From positions 1,798,001 to 1,862,000 of the forward strand of contig NZ_JNLL01000001.1 in the NCBI RefSeq assembly GCF_000703085.1: a DNA stretch of 64,000 nt, read 5' to 3'. The notes beneath the pieces were generated by a model that had not been told where the DNA came from, did not search any database, and saw only the letters and a list, made by a program, of their open reading frames with translations. This stretch comes from Persephonella sp. KM09-Lau-8. Lineage in GTDB: Bacteria; Aquificota; Aquificia; Aquificales; Hydrogenothermaceae. Below are positions 30,429 through 41,186 of the stretch, piece after piece. Positions within the stretch are counted from its first letter, which is position 1, and each line of letters starts with the position of its first letter. A program made the position numbers and the translations under genes.

Positions 30429-30880
30429 TGGGTATAAAACTGCATGAACTCAGACCTGCAGAAGGAGCTACCCACAGAAAAAAAAGAGTGGGTAGAGGTA
30501 TAGGTTCAGGACACGGAAAAACTTCAACAAGAGGACATAAAGGACAGAAATCAAGAAGAGGATATGGTGACCTTCCAGCATTCTTTGAAGGTGGTCAAAC
30601 ACCATTTATTATGAGAATTCCCAAAAGAGGATTTAAAAGTCCAAATAAAAAAGAGTATGAAATTGTAAATCTCAAAACATTAGAAGAAAGATTTGAAGCC
30701 AACGAAGAAGTAACACCTGAAATCCTCAAAAATAAAAGGATAATCCACTGCACAGAAGCAGTAAAAATCTTAGGTGATGGTGAACTTACAAAACCACTCA
30801 AAGTAAAAGCACATAAGTTCTCTAAATCTGCTGAGGAAAAAATTAAAGCTGCAGGTGGGAGCTGCGAAGTAATAGAATAA
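30428..30880 (+). CDS. rplO: Ribosomal protein L15
   Basis: A 150-residue late-assembly 50S protein. The Gly/Arg-rich start ([20 protein letters not shown]) and GFEGGQTP-like [18 protein letters not shown] are typical. In an ATAATG overlap with rpmD. Confidence 0.96.
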   Translation: MGIKLHELRPAEGATHRKKRVGRGIGSGHGKTSTRGHKGQKSRRGYGDLPAFFEGGQTPFIMRIPKRGFKSPNKKEYEIVNLKTLEERFEANEEVTPEILKNKRIIHCTEAVKILGDGELTKPLKVKAHKFSKSAEEKIKAAGGSCEVIE

Positions 30881-30903
30881 TTTTTCGTTAGAGAGGGCTA
30901 TTA

Positions 30904-32196
30904 TTGATTAATCAAATAAAAAATATTCTGGAGATACAGGATTTAAGAAGGAGAATCCTGTATACACTTATAATGCTTGCAGTATACAGGCTGGGAACAC
31001 ATATACCTGTTCCCGGCATTGATACTGCCAATATAGCCCAGTATTTTAACGCAGCCGGGGGAGCTTTATTCAATATCTATAATCTTTTTTCCGGTGGTGC
31101 ACTGGGAAGATTATCTGTATTCGCACTGGGTATAATGCCTTATATATCAGCTGCAATTATTATGCAGTTACTTACAGCTGTAATTCCGACTCTGGAACGT
31201 TATCAGAAAGAAGAAGGTGATTACGGTAGATGGAAAATTACCCAGTATACAAGGTATCTCACTATTGCTATTGCTGGACTTCAATCATTTGTGCTGGCAA
31301 CCTGGATTAGTAATATAACTACAGAAACAGGTCAACACCTGATATCTATGTCTCCTATTTTCTTTGTTATCCTTACAACAATTATTATTACCACCGGTGT
31401 TGTCTTTTTAATGTGGATAGGTGAAAGAATAACAGAGTTTGGAATAGGAAATGGAATTTCCATAATTATTCTTGCAAGTATTGCCGCTGGAATTCCTAAT
31501 GCTATATATACAACATATACACAGTTAAGAACAGGAGAACTAAGCGTATTAAATGGTGGTCTTGCAATAGCCATAATTATCATAGTTATTGCAGGGATTA
31601 TCTATATCCAGGAAGCAGAAAGGAGAATACCAATAAATTATGCCAGAAGAAATATTGGTTCACTGGGAGAAACAGCCACTTATATCCCATTTAAGCTAAA
31701 CCCTGCAGGTGTTATTCCTATTATATTTGCTGTTGCTATCCTTATGTTCCCTGCAACAATTGCCACTATGTTTGTTGAACAGAGTAAAATAGCCAGAATT
31801 ATTGCTGATATTTTTTCTCCACAGAGCTATATATACTTTCTGATTTATGTAGCGCTAATCATATTTTTCTCATATTTCTACACAGCAATACTGGTAAACC
31901 CTACGGAAATTGCAGATAATTTACGAAAAAGTGGAGCATTTATTCCAGGGGTTAGAGCAGGTTCACAGACTGCAGAATACTTAAACTATGTTTTAACAAG
32001 AATAGTTTTTGTAGGTTCAATTTTCCTTGCTGCAATTGCTGTCCTTCCAATGATTCTTATCAAAATGCTCCATGTTCCATTTTACTTTGGTGGAACATCT
32101 GCACTAATTGTGGTTGTGGTTGCATTAGATACATTGCATCAGATAGAGGCTCACCTTGCTATGAAAAAATATGAAGGATTCCTTAAAAGGAGTTAG
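30904..32196 (+). CDS. secY: Preprotein translocase channel subunit SecY
   Basis: A 430-residue inner-membrane protein with ten predicted membrane segments, forming the Sec channel with SecE. The plug/first-loop region (GGALFNIYNLFSGGALGRLS), ERYQKEEGDYGRWKI cytosolic loop and SGAFIPGVRAGSQTAEYL are diagnostic. It starts with TTG at 30904 behind GAGAGGG; no in-frame ATG fits the N-terminus. Confidence 0.96.
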   Translation: MINQIKNILEIQDLRRRILYTLIMLAVYRLGTHIPVPGIDTANIAQYFNAAGGALFNIYNLFSGGALGRLSVFALGIMPYISAAIIMQLLTAVIPTLERYQKEEGDYGRWKITQYTRYLTIAIAGLQSFVLATWISNITTETGQHLISMSPIFFVILTTIIITTGVVFLMWIGERITEFGIGNGISIIILASIAAGIPNAIYTTYTQLRTGELSVLNGGLAIAIIIIVIAGIIYIQEAERRIPINYARRNIGSLGETATYIPFKLNPAGVIPIIFAVAILMFPATIATMFVEQSKIARIIADIFSPQSYIYFLIYVALIIFFSYFYTAILVNPTEIADNLRKSGAFIPGVRAGSQTAEYLNYVLTRIVFVGSIFLAAIAVLPMILIKMLHVPFYFGGTSALIVVVVALDTLHQIEAHLAMKKYEGFLKRS

Positions 32197-32823
<627 letters not shown>

Positions 32824-32835
32824 TAGTTTGTCAAA

Positions 32836-33597
32836 ATGATTGAATTAAAAAGTAAAGAGGATATAGAAAAACTCAGAAAAGCGAATAGGATTGTTGCAGA
32901 AATACTCCAGACTATAAAAGAAGAAACCAGGCCTGGAATGACAGGTGTTGATTTAGACGAGATAGCTAGAAGGGAAGCAGAGAAAAGAGGAGTTAAGCCT
33001 GCTTTTTTAGGTTTGTATGGATTTCCAGCGGCTTTATGTGTTTCGATAAATGAAGAGATAGTTCATGGAGTGCCTAAAAAGGATAAAAAGATAAAGGAAG
33101 GCGATATTGTTAGCATAGATTTTGGCGTTGTTTATGATGGCTGGTATGGAGATGCTGCTATCTCCTATGTGGTTGGAGATAAAATAAGCGATAGAAAAAA
33201 AAGACTGCTGGAAGGCGTTGAAAAGGCTTTGATGGCTGGTATAGAAAAATGCATTCCAGGTAATACTGTAAAAGATATTGCGGCTGCTATAGAAGGCACG
33301 TTGGAGGCCTACCGACTCGCCCCTATTTGTGATTATGGGGGACATGGAATTGGGCGTAAGCCCCATGAGGAGCCACACGTTTCAAACTGTGTGGCAAACG
33401 CTGAAAATATTGTTTTAAAGCCAGGTATGGTTCTTGCTATAGAACCAATGGCTACACTTGGTAGGAGGAAAAACTTCTACCGTAAATTAAAGGATGGCTG
33501 GACTGTGGTTTCAAAGGAAAAAGCTATGGCTGCTCATTTTGAGCATTCTGTAGCTATTACAGAAAATGGTCCAGACATACTTTCTAAACTTGATTAG
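32836..33597 (+). CDS. map: Methionine aminopeptidase, type I
   Basis: A 253-residue dimetal enzyme removing N-terminal methionine. Metal ligands are recognisable in [14 protein letters not shown] (two Asp), [12 protein letters not shown] (His), IEPMA (Glu) and FEHSVAIT (Glu). No N-terminal SH3-like extension. The ATG lies 12 bases after adk with a weak ribosome-binding site. Confidence 0.96.
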   Translation: MIELKSKEDIEKLRKANRIVAEILQTIKEETRPGMTGVDLDEIARREAEKRGVKPAFLGLYGFPAALCVSINEEIVHGVPKKDKKIKEGDIVSIDFGVVYDGWYGDAAISYVVGDKISDRKKRLLEGVEKALMAGIEKCIPGNTVKDIAAAIEGTLEAYRLAPICDYGGHGIGRKPHEEPHVSNCVANAENIVLKPGMVLAIEPMATLGRRKNFYRKLKDGWTVVSKEKAMAAHFEHSVAITENGPDILSKLD

Positions 33598-33605
33598 GAG
33601 TAAAG

Positions 33606-33842
33606 ATGGCGAAGAAAAAGAAGAAGGAAGAAAAGGAAAAAGGTATAGTTGTTGAAGGAACAGTAGAGGAAGCTCTTCCTAATGCTATGTTCAGGGTTAA
33701 ACTGGACACAGGGCATGAAGTGCTTGCCCATGTATCTGGAAAGATGAGAATGCATTTTATTCGTATTTTACCTGGTGATAGGGTAAAGGTGGAACTATCA
33801 CCTTATGACCTGACCAGAGGAAGAATAATATTTAGAATGTGA
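33606..33842 (+). CDS. infA: Translation initiation factor IF-1
   Basis: A 78-residue OB-fold protein that blocks the ribosomal A site during initiation. Core reads [45 protein letters not shown] in family pattern and ends [12 protein letters not shown] basic Lys-rich N-terminal tail adds about six residues relative to E. coli. Confidence 0.95.
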   Translation: MAKKKKKEEKEKGIVVEGTVEEALPNAMFRVKLDTGHEVLAHVSGKMRMHFIRILPGDRVKVELSPYDLTRGRIIFRM

Positions 33843-33853
33843 GGTGGAAAAAA

Positions 33854-33967
33854 ATGAAAGTAAGATCTTCAGTTAAAAAAAGATGTGAAAAATGCAGAAT
33901 AATCAAAAGAAATGGCAGAGTTATGGTTATCTGTGAAAACCCAAGACACAAACAAAAACAAGGATAA
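33854..33967 (+). CDS. rpmJ: Ribosomal protein L36
   Basis: A 37-residue zinc-binding 50S protein: [20 protein letters not shown] with zinc ligands Cys11, Cys14, Cys27 and His32. GAGGTGG precedes the ATG. Position between infA and rpsM is the usual one. Confidence 0.95.
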   Translation: MKVRSSVKKRCEKCRIIKRNGRVMVICENPRHKQKQG

Positions 33968-33980
33968 TTAGGAGGAAAAA

Positions 33981-34343
33981 ATGGCTCGTATAGCTGGTGT
34001 AGACTTACCAGATAGAAAAAGGCTGGAAATAGCCCTTACCTATATCTACGGAATAGGAAAAACAAGAGCTAAAGAAATTCTGGAAAAAACTGGAATAGAT
34101 GGAATGAAAAGGGTTGGAGAGCTTACCCCTGATGAGCTCAACACAATCAGGAAATTTATAGAACAGAATTACAAGGTTGAAGGTGACCTGAGAAGAGAAG
34201 TTGCTGTTAATATCAAAAGACTTATGGATATGGGTTGTTATAGAGGAATCAGACACAGACTCGGTCTTCCTGTTAGAGGACAGAGAACTAAAACCAATGC
34301 AAAAACCAGAAGAAAATTCACAGGAAGAATTAAAAGAAGGTAA
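33981..34343 (+). CDS. rpsM: Ribosomal protein S13
   Basis: A 120-residue 30S head protein: [20 protein letters not shown] start, helix-two-turn-helix [13 protein letters not shown], and the basic C-terminal [20 protein letters not shown] contacting tRNA. Confidence 0.97.
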   Translation: MARIAGVDLPDRKRLEIALTYIYGIGKTRAKEILEKTGIDGMKRVGELTPDELNTIRKFIEQNYKVEGDLRREVAVNIKRLMDMGCYRGIRHRLGLPVRGQRTKTNAKTRRKFTGRIKRR

Positions 34344-34356
34344 TTGAGGAGGAATC

Positions 34357-34749
34357 ATGGCTAAAAAAAGAAAAAGAAGTGCTAAAAAAGTAAAAAGAAC
34401 CGTTCCATACGGAATAGCTCATATACAGGCTACATTCAACAACACAATTGTTACAATCACCGATAAAGAAGGTAATGTTCTCACATGGGCATCTGGAGGA
34501 ACTGAAGGCTTTAAGGGAACAAGAAAATCCACTCCATACGCTGCTCAGAAAGCTGCTGAAAAGGCTGCTAAAAGAGCAATGGATGAATTTGGAATGAAAG
34601 ATATTGAGGTCTGGGTTAAAGGACCCGGAGCAGGAAGAGAGTCTGCAATAAGAACTCTTGCTGCTACAGGACTTAATATAAAAGTAATTAAAGACGTAAC
34701 ACCAATTCCACACAACGGATGTCGTCCACCAAGCAAAAGGAGGGTGTAA
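34357..34749 (+). CDS. rpsK: Ribosomal protein S11
   Basis: A 130-residue platform protein: [38 protein letters not shown], and the C-terminal [24 protein letters not shown] precedes ATG. Confidence 0.97.
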   Translation: MAKKRKRSAKKVKRTVPYGIAHIQATFNNTIVTITDKEGNVLTWASGGTEGFKGTRKSTPYAAQKAAEKAAKRAMDEFGMKDIEVWVKGPGAGRESAIRTLAATGLNIKVIKDVTPIPHNGCRPPSKRRV

Positions 34750-34752
34750 TTT

Positions 34753-35382
34753 ATGGGTAGATATTTAGGACCTTTAACAAAGGTAAGTAGAAGACTTGGC
34801 GTTTTCGTTGGCGGAAACTTAAAAGCATTTCAAAATAGAAACTTCCCACCAGGACAACACGGAAGAGTTCAGGGAAGAAAAGTAAAACTTTCTGACTATG
34901 CTGTTCGTCTTCAGGAAAAGCAAAAACTGAGATACCTTTACGGTGGTTTAAGGGAAAAACAGTTCAAAAGATATTTTGATGAAGCTGCAAGAATAGCAGG
35001 TATCAAAGGTGGAAACACAGGTCAGATTTTCCTTCAGCTCCTTGAAAGAAGACTGGATAATGTGGTTTACAGACTTGGTTTCGCTAAAACAAGAAGACAG
35101 GCAAGACAGCTTGTTAGACATGGACATTTCCTTGTAAATGGAAAAAAAGTTGATATCCCATCTTACAGAGTTAACCCAGGAGATATTATTGAAGTTAGAG
35201 AAAAAAGCAGAAAATCACCATTATTTAAGGAAAACTTAGAAAATAGAGATCCAAGAAGTATTCCAAACTGGCTTGAACTGGATAAGGATAATTTCAGAGG
35301 AAAAGTTCTGGAAATTCCACAGGAAATAGAGCTTGAAATTCCAGTAAATGTTCAGCTGATTATTGAGTACTACTCAATGTAA
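34753..35382 (+). CDS. rpsD: Ribosomal protein S4
   Basis: A 209-residue primary 16S-binding protein. It is the zinc-free form; the S4 RNA-binding domain begins near [25 protein letters not shown]. The ATG lies 4 bases after rpsK. Confidence 0.97.
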   Translation: MGRYLGPLTKVSRRLGVFVGGNLKAFQNRNFPPGQHGRVQGRKVKLSDYAVRLQEKQKLRYLYGGLREKQFKRYFDEAARIAGIKGGNTGQIFLQLLERRLDNVVYRLGFAKTRRQARQLVRHGHFLVNGKKVDIPSYRVNPGDIIEVREKSRKSPLFKENLENRDPRSIPNWLELDKDNFRGKVLEIPQEIELEIPVNVQLIIEYYSM

Positions 35383-35423
35383 TAAATTTTGGGAATAATC
35401 CCATAACGGAGGTAAAAAAGCCT

Positions 35424-36398
35424 ATGCCTTTTTTAGAATTTATTAAACCTAATAAGATTTACTGGGATGAATCAACAAAAACAGAAAATTATGGAAAGTT
35501 ATTTGTTGAACCTCTTGAAAGAGGCTATGGTATAACACTGGGTAATGCTCTCAGAAGAGTTTTACTTTCCTCTCTGGAAAGTGGTGCTATAACAGCTGTT
35601 AAAATACAGGGAGTAGCCCACGAGTTTACAACAATAGATGGTGTTCTGGAAGATGTATCTGAAATAATCCTTAATCTGAAACAGATTAAATTTAAAATGG
35701 AAGAAGGTTTAGATAGTGACATTGCTATTCTTGAGTTTAAAGGACCAGGAGAAATAAAGGCATCTGATATAAAAGTATCATCCGGTATACAGATTGTTGA
35801 CCCTGATATCCATATAGCCACTGTAGAAGATGAAGTCGAAGTGAAAATGGAGCTTAGAATAGAAAAAGGTCGTGGATACGTAATGGTTGAGGAAATGGAG
35901 CCTCCAACAGAGATAGGCTGGATTCCAATAGATACAGCTTTCTCACCAATCAAAAAATGCACATTCAAAGTTGAACCAACAAGGGTTGGGGAAAAGACAA
36001 ACTACGATAAACTTATACTTGAGTTCTACACAGATGGCACAATCACACCTGAAGAAGCTTTAACAAAAGCAACAAATATACTTATAGAACACTTCCAGCT
36101 TCTACTTAACCCAACCACAAGAAAGGTTGAAGTTGTTAAAAGAGCTGAACCTGAAAGCATTGCAGAAAAAATAGAAGCAGATAAGCTTTCTCTGGCAATA
36201 GAAGAGCTTGAAATATCTTCAAGGGCTACAAATACACTGAAAAAACTTGGTATCCAGACAATAGGTGACCTTGTAAAAATGACTGAAGAGGACCTTAAAG
36301 AAGCCAAAAGCATAGGAAGAAAGGCCTTAAAAGAAATTAAAGAAGCCCTTGCTGAACTTGGACTTGAACTTGCACCATCCCCAACAAAAAAAGAATAA
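35424..36398 (+). CDS. rpoA: RNA polymerase alpha subunit
   Basis: A 324-residue subunit that dimerises to nucleate RNA polymerase assembly. The N-terminal domain contains FVEPLERGYGITLGNALRRVLLSSL; the C-terminal domain (from about 240) has the helix-hairpin-helix LEISSRATNTLKKLGIQTIGDLV that contacts UP elements and activators. Confidence 0.98.
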   Translation: MPFLEFIKPNKIYWDESTKTENYGKLFVEPLERGYGITLGNALRRVLLSSLESGAITAVKIQGVAHEFTTIDGVLEDVSEIILNLKQIKFKMEEGLDSDIAILEFKGPGEIKASDIKVSSGIQIVDPDIHIATVEDEVEVKMELRIEKGRGYVMVEEMEPPTEIGWIPIDTAFSPIKKCTFKVEPTRVGEKTNYDKLILEFYTDGTITPEEALTKATNILIEHFQLLLNPTTRKVEVVKRAEPESIAEKIEADKLSLAIEELEISSRATNTLKKLGIQTIGDLVKMTEEDLKEAKSIGRKALKEIKEALAELGLELAPSPTKKE

Positions 36399-36413
36399 GA
36401 GAGGTAGGAATAA

Positions 36414-36791
36414 ATGAGACATAGAGTTAAAACAAAAAGTTTCCACAGAAAAAAGGAACACAGAGAGGCATTATTTGTAAATCTTGCTATTGCACTTATT
36501 GAACACGGAAGAATTGAAACAACTCTTCCAAAGGCAAAAGCCCTGAGACCTTTTGTTGAAAAACTTGTTACACTGGCTAAAAAAGAAACAGTTCATGCAA
36601 GAAGACTGCTTAATTCAAGACTTAGAAACAATACTAAAGCAGCAACAAAACTGTTTAAAGAAATAGCTCCACTTTTCAAGGAAAGAAACGGTGGATATAC
36701 CAGAATATACAAGCTGGATAAAAGAAGAAGAGGCGATGATGCCGAAATGGCAATAATTGAATTTGTTGAATACCCAGGTAAAGAAGAATAA
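36414..36791 (+). CDS. rplQ: Ribosomal protein L17
   Basis: A 125-residue tunnel-exit 50S protein: [20 protein letters not shown] start and [25 protein letters not shown] end. Closes the alpha operon. Confidence 0.96.
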   Translation: MRHRVKTKSFHRKKEHREALFVNLAIALIEHGRIETTLPKAKALRPFVEKLVTLAKKETVHARRLLNSRLRNNTKAATKLFKEIAPLFKERNGGYTRIYKLDKRRRGDDAEMAIIEFVEYPGKEE

Positions 36792-36796
36792 TAACA

Positions 36797-37105
36797 ATGT
36801 TTATACTGGCAAATTTCATAGAGGCGGTGTCCAGAATACTGGACATCGCCTTAACTATTTATATGTGGATTGTAATCATATCAGCCCTTTTATCATGGGT
36901 TAATCCAGACCCACATAACCCTATAGTTCGTTTTCTTTACAATGCCACTGAGCCGGTTTACAGAAAAATCAGGAAAATTATTCCTACAGTATACGGTGGA
37001 ATAGATATAGCTCCTATCATAGTCCTGTTTATCATAATGTTCCTTCAATACTTCCTTGTTCCATCTCTCCATGAGCTTGCAATCAGGCTTAGATATGCAG
37101 GCTGA
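36797..37105 (+). CDS. YggT-family integral membrane protein
   Basis: A 102-residue protein with hydrophobic segments at about 5-30 and 68-90 and the family signature SALLSWVNPDPHNPIVRFLYNATEP. YggT/Ycf19 proteins are associated with cell division and osmotic tolerance in some bacteria; the biochemical role is unsettled. It starts 5 bases after rplQ and overlaps truD by one base (TGATG). Confidence 0.88.
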   Translation: MFILANFIEAVSRILDIALTIYMWIVIISALLSWVNPDPHNPIVRFLYNATEPVYRKIRKIIPTVYGGIDIAPIIVLFIIMFLQYFLVPSLHELAIRLRYAG

Positions 37106-38274
37106 TGAATCTTGAAAAGCATATAAAACAAAAACCATCAGATTTTATTGTAGAAGAAGTCCTTGATTATGAATTATCCCCTTCAGGTGAATACCAGTTA
37201 TACCAGCTAAAAAAAACAAATCTATCAACTCTTCAGGTTGTCAGATTTTTATCCGGCCTTTTTAAGATAAAACCTTCAGAGATAGGCTTTGCAGGTTTAA
37301 AAGATAAGTTTGCCATAACGACCCAGTATTTATCTTTTCCTGCAAATATAAACATTCCAGACCATTTATGTTTTATTAATAAAGCAGGCAGACTGGTAGA
37401 AACAGATAAACTGGATTTTCTTAAACAGCAAGGATTTTGCATTAAAAAAATTGGTTATATAAACAACCCTATTAATCTGGGAGATAACACAGGAAATAAT
37501 TTCACTATAAAAATAACCAATCTTACAAAACAGCATAAAAGATTAATCTATGAAAATCTTGATATTGTCAAAAAATACGGGTGTGCAAATTATTTTGGTG
37601 AACAGAGATTTGGCAGTGTAAAAGGCAGAAATGATTTTATATTCAAATATCTTCTTGAAGGGAAATACGAAAAAGCCCTTAAAACATATTTTTCTATAAA
37701 AGGAAATATAAAAAACTGGGGCAACTGGCAACAACTTTATAAAGACCTGAAAGGAAATCTTGAACAGTATGAAAAAGATTTAATTCTTGGTCTTAAAAGA
37801 GGTCTTTCTCCAGAAAAAGCAATCAGAATACTTCCTAAAAATATCAGACTTATGTTTAATTTTGCCTTCCAGTCATATCTGTGGAATGAGTATCTCAGAA
37901 AATATATTGAAGCAAAATACCCATACAAAAAGGTTCCTTTCATCCATAACTGGAAACTCAGCTTTTATCTTGAGGTTGATGATATAGAATATCTGAAAAA
38001 CTTAGAAATTCCATACACAGCACAGGAATACAAACCACAGGATAAGCTTCTGCAAAAAATAATAGAGGAAACTCTGAAGGAAAATAATGTTCATCCAGAA
38101 TATTTTGAAAAAGAAGTTGCAGGGATAAAGGTTTTAACAGACGGCCTTAGAAAAGCAATATTTTTCCCTGAAAACCTTAGAATAAAAGGAAAAACAAAAA
38201 ACTCAATCACCCTCAGCTTTTTCCTCCCTACCGGAAGCTATGCCACTATCCTTCTCAGAAATCTCCTTTCCTGA
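37105..38274 (+). CDS. truD: tRNA pseudouridine synthase TruD
   Basis: A 389-residue enzyme making pseudouridine 13 in tRNA. The catalytic motif GFAGLKDKFAITTQ contains the essential Asp, followed by TruD motifs TGNNFTIKI and NYFGEQRFGSVKGRN. The C-terminus LPTGSYATILLRNLL is family-like, so the stop at 38274 is genuine even though it overlaps the convergent gene by 72 bases. Translationally coupled to the YggT gene. Confidence 0.93.
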   Translation: MNLEKHIKQKPSDFIVEEVLDYELSPSGEYQLYQLKKTNLSTLQVVRFLSGLFKIKPSEIGFAGLKDKFAITTQYLSFPANINIPDHLCFINKAGRLVETDKLDFLKQQGFCIKKIGYINNPINLGDNTGNNFTIKITNLTKQHKRLIYENLDIVKKYGCANYFGEQRFGSVKGRNDFIFKYLLEGKYEKALKTYFSIKGNIKNWGNWQQLYKDLKGNLEQYEKDLILGLKRGLSPEKAIRILPKNIRLMFNFAFQSYLWNEYLRKYIEAKYPYKKVPFIHNWKLSFYLEVDDIEYLKNLEIPYTAQEYKPQDKLLQKIIEETLKENNVHPEYFEKEVAGIKVLTDGLRKAIFFPENLRIKGKTKNSITLSFFLPTGSYATILLRNLLS

Positions 38275-39153
38275 ATTCTCTAAAAAGTAAAGAATCAGTT
38301 GTTCTCTTATAAACTCAATATCATTTAGATTAATATCCTTTAGGGAAGAAAAGAATACCAATGCCCCAACAGGCTCCCCGTTTATATCAATAAATGATGC
38401 TGCAATATGTGGAAAACCTGTTTCTTCATTAATTTCCTGACCACTTATTTTCTGAACAGGCTCCTGTATATATTTCAATATATTTTTATTACACTCTACT
38501 TTTCCTGTGCTATAACATTTGTGCTCTGTAAAATCAAAAAATACTACCCCATCTGTTCCCATAATCTCATTAAGATCATAAATCCATATCTTAAGGGGAA
38601 ATCTGTTATCCCGTAGTTTTTTCAGTGATTGATAAAGCTGCTCTTTTCTATCAAGCTGTTCTATTTTTTCCTGAAAGGAAATATTTTTGATATATAGATT
38701 TTCCATTTCTTGTTTAAGTTCTTTGTAATGGCTGTCTTTTTCAATAAAGGTTTTGTATAATCCATATATACCTGCCAGTCCTGCAAATAAAATCGGAATT
38801 ATAGTAAGCTCAGAGAAATTGGATACATATAGAGAGAGCATAAGAGGTGAGGCAGATAAAAGTAGGAAATATCCTATATCTTTTATATCTTTAACAAACT
38901 CAGAAAATAAAGGAATAACAAACAGGGCAAGATATGCATTTCCTGTCAGATAAACAGCTATTGATATAAAAATGGTGTCTATTATCAAAAACAGATATTT
39001 TGAGTTTTTGCCTTTTGGCAAGATTATATAAGAAAAAAAGTAGATTATAGATAAAACAGCCAGTGCAGTTGCATAATCAAAAGCACCTGTATATAACGAT
39101 AATAAAACCCCTCCAGAGATTAGAATCCTTATTATAATCTGGTATATATTCAT
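38203..39153 (-). CDS. Membrane protein with coiled coil and GAF-like C-terminal domain
   Basis: A 316-residue protein of uncertain family. Four to six membrane segments fill residues 1-135; a coiled coil follows (HYKELKQEMENLYIKNISFQ), then a domain at about 185-290 with GAF-like features (GVVFFDFTEHKCYSTG, HIAASFIDINGEPVGALVFF). There is no kinase, cyclase or DNA-binding output domain, so it may be a sensor or localisation factor. Its start overlaps the preceding M28-like gene by 4 bases (ATGA), placing it last in the ilvE operon. Its end overlaps truD on the other strand by 72 bases. Confidence 0.65.
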   Translation of the reverse strand: MNIYQIIIRILISGGVLLSLYTGAFDYATALAVLSIIYFFSYIILPKGKNSKYLFLIIDTIFISIAVYLTGNAYLALFVIPLFSEFVKDIKDIGYFLLLSASPLMLSLYVSNFSELTIIPILFAGLAGIYGLYKTFIEKDSHYKELKQEMENLYIKNISFQEKIEQLDRKEQLYQSLKKLRDNRFPLKIWIYDLNEIMGTDGVVFFDFTEHKCYSTGKVECNKNILKYIQEPVQKISGQEINEETGFPHIAASFIDINGEPVGALVFFSSLKDINLNDIEFIREQLILYFLENSGKEISEKDSGIASGREEKAEGD

Positions 39154-40162
39154 ATATTTGCCCTATACAAATTATTTATAAAATAAAAGGCTTTATTAAC
39201 AAAGTTTAATATTAATTTCTCATTTAGGAAATCTTTTTTCAAGTTATACAGTTCTTCAGCAGGTTGGGAGGTGAACCATACCACTGGAATATCTATTTCC
39301 TCTATTGTTGAATATCCATAAAAATCAGCTTCATCCACAGGCTGATTTCCTTTTTCAGATAGTCTGTGTATTTTTTTATAATGAAACTCATCAAGCAGAT
39401 ATTTTATATTTTTGATGATTAATTTTTCGTTACCCATTCCTGTATTCTCAATATGGAATATGGAGATTATGTCGTTTTCATTTTTTAAATGTTTTTTTAA
39501 GCCATAGTAATCCATAAATTTCATATCTGTAAATAAAAATCTTATTCTGTAGCCGCGGGGATATTTTACTTCAAGCAGTTTTTTAATCAGGTTTATAGCT
39601 GTTTTAAAAGATGCGTAAAAATATATTCTATCTTCTTCATCAAAAAATGAGTCAAAGGGAAAATGAATATAGAAAAAGTAAGGTCCTGCCCCTATATCAA
39701 AATAAAAGTTTTTGTTTTAAAGCTTTTTTTCTTGGTTTTAATCTGAATCTTTATACTACCTGACCGTATAAACGAGGGTATATATAAAATAGGAAATTCC
39801 TTTATAAAGATTGGTCTATCAACAGGAGTGTTTGTTATAACTGCAGCGGGAGATATCTGTTTCAGGAAATGTAAATATTTAAGTTTTGGAATTTTATGTA
39901 TATAGAGTATTTTTCCTTTTAATTCTTCTTTAAATACTACATCTGGTTCCAGTTCGTCTATAAAAATGATTTCATCTATAAATGTTTTTATTCCGTTGTA
40001 TCCGTAGCTTACAGGTGTTGCTTTTATCTTTTTGCCTTCTGTGAAAACAACCGCTTTTTCAATAACAAAAAACTCCCCCTCTACCTTTTCCTCCTTAAGA
40101 GGAATGTCCTGCACCGTTTCCTTTACTTCTTCAAATACAGTTTTCCATAAATCCTGTTTCAC
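39150..40162 (-). pseudogene. PA/M28-peptidase-like gene split by a one-base frameshift
   Basis: The first part (40162 to about 39714) encodes a PA-like region (KGKILYIHKIPKLKYLHFL, AAVITNTP). The second, in another frame, continues FYFDIGAGPYFFYIHFPFDS through YRIRFLFTDMKFMDYYGLKK to 39150, the beta-strand and loop pattern of M28 aminopeptidases. One extra A in the A5 run at 39713-39709 (minus strand) joins them into roughly 338 residues. The metal ligands usual in M28 (the EE after the FLFTD strand) are absent (MKF), so catalysis is doubtful even if the frame is intact. GTG at 40162 overlaps the ilvE stop (GTGA), so translation is coupled. It may be a sequencing error, a pseudogene, or two products. 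Confidence 0.6.
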
Positions 40163-41067
40163 TCTATTGGTATCACCCAATCCCTGTATTTTTCTATTTT
40201 GCCTCTAACGGCATCAAAATAAACATTTTGTATCTCTTTTGTTATTTTTCCTGGTTTTCCATCCCCTATTTTTCTGTTATCAATCTCAACTACAGGGGAA
40301 ACCTGTGCACCTGTTCCGCAGAAAAATACCTCATCAGCCACATAAAGCTCTGTTCTTGCTATATGCCTTTCTTCAACTTCATATCCAAGGTCTTTAGCTA
40401 TTGTGATTATTGCATTTCTGGTAATTCCCTCAAGAATATCGTCGGATACTGGGGGAGTTATCAGTTTTCCATTTCGGACAATAAAAATATTCTCTGCTGA
40501 ACCTTCTGACACATAACCATTTTTGTTTAAAACTATTGCCTCATCTGCCCCTGCCAGAATTGCTTCTGTCTTCGAAAAAGCACTATTTACATAAGCACCG
40601 GCAACCTTCAGCCTTGGGGGTATCATATTATCATTTAATCTTGTCCATGAGGAAACAATGGCTTTAATTCCCTCATTTATATCTATATAATCTCCCAGTG
40701 GATATGTGTAAATAGCGATTTTTGCAGTGTATCCAATTAATTTTGGACTGATTTTCAGATCAGCAAAGTATACTAGAGGTCTGATATAGATATCAGATTT
40801 TATTTTATTTATCAGTATCAGCTCTTTTGTTATTTCCACAAGGTCATCAATATTTTCTTCAATTTCCATATTTAATACTTTCATATTCTGGAAAAGCCTC
40901 TGATAGTGCTCTTTAAAAAAGAGCCCCCACATTTTGTCAGTATCTTTATCATAATATGCTCTAATGCCTTCAAAAATTGCAGTCCCGTAATGCAAAGAGT
41001 TTGTTTTTATGCTGATTTTTGCTTCATCTTCAGGGACGATTTTTCCTTCAAAATAGACGTATTCCAT
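40159..41067 (-). CDS. ilvE: Branched-chain amino acid aminotransferase
   Basis: A 302-residue class IV PLP aminotransferase that interconverts Val, Leu and Ile with their 2-oxo acids. It has the N-terminal SLHYGTAIFEGIRAYY, the PLP-lysine region PPRLKVAGAYVNSAFSKTEA, and VSEGSAENIFIVRNGKL and GITRNAI motifs. It leads a minus-strand set with two unusual coupled genes. Confidence 0.93.
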   Translation of the reverse strand: MEYVYFEGKIVPEDEAKISIKTNSLHYGTAIFEGIRAYYDKDTDKMWGLFFKEHYQRLFQNMKVLNMEIEENIDDLVEITKELILINKIKSDIYIRPLVYFADLKISPKLIGYTAKIAIYTYPLGDYIDINEGIKAIVSSWTRLNDNMIPPRLKVAGAYVNSAFSKTEAILAGADEAIVLNKNGYVSEGSAENIFIVRNGKLITPPVSDDILEGITRNAIITIAKDLGYEVEERHIARTELYVADEVFFCGTGAQVSPVVEIDNRKIGDGKPGKITKEIQNVYFDAVRGKIEKYRDWVIPIE

Positions 41068-41107
41068 TTACTTCCTCCAACTAAATAGGATTAAATATTA
41101 TTTTATC

Positions 41108-41140
41108 ACTGAAAAATAAAAAAGGGGCTAAAAGCCCCTT
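41108..41140 (-). terminator. Intrinsic terminator downstream of cydAB
   Basis: On the minus strand AAGGGGC (41140-41134) and GCCCCTT (41128-41122) form a 7-bp stem with a five-base loop, followed by a T-rich tail. Confidence 0.85.
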
Positions 41141-41186
41141 CTGGAGAAAAAAGGCGGAGTATGGAGGGCAAGATGGAGGCAGGCTT

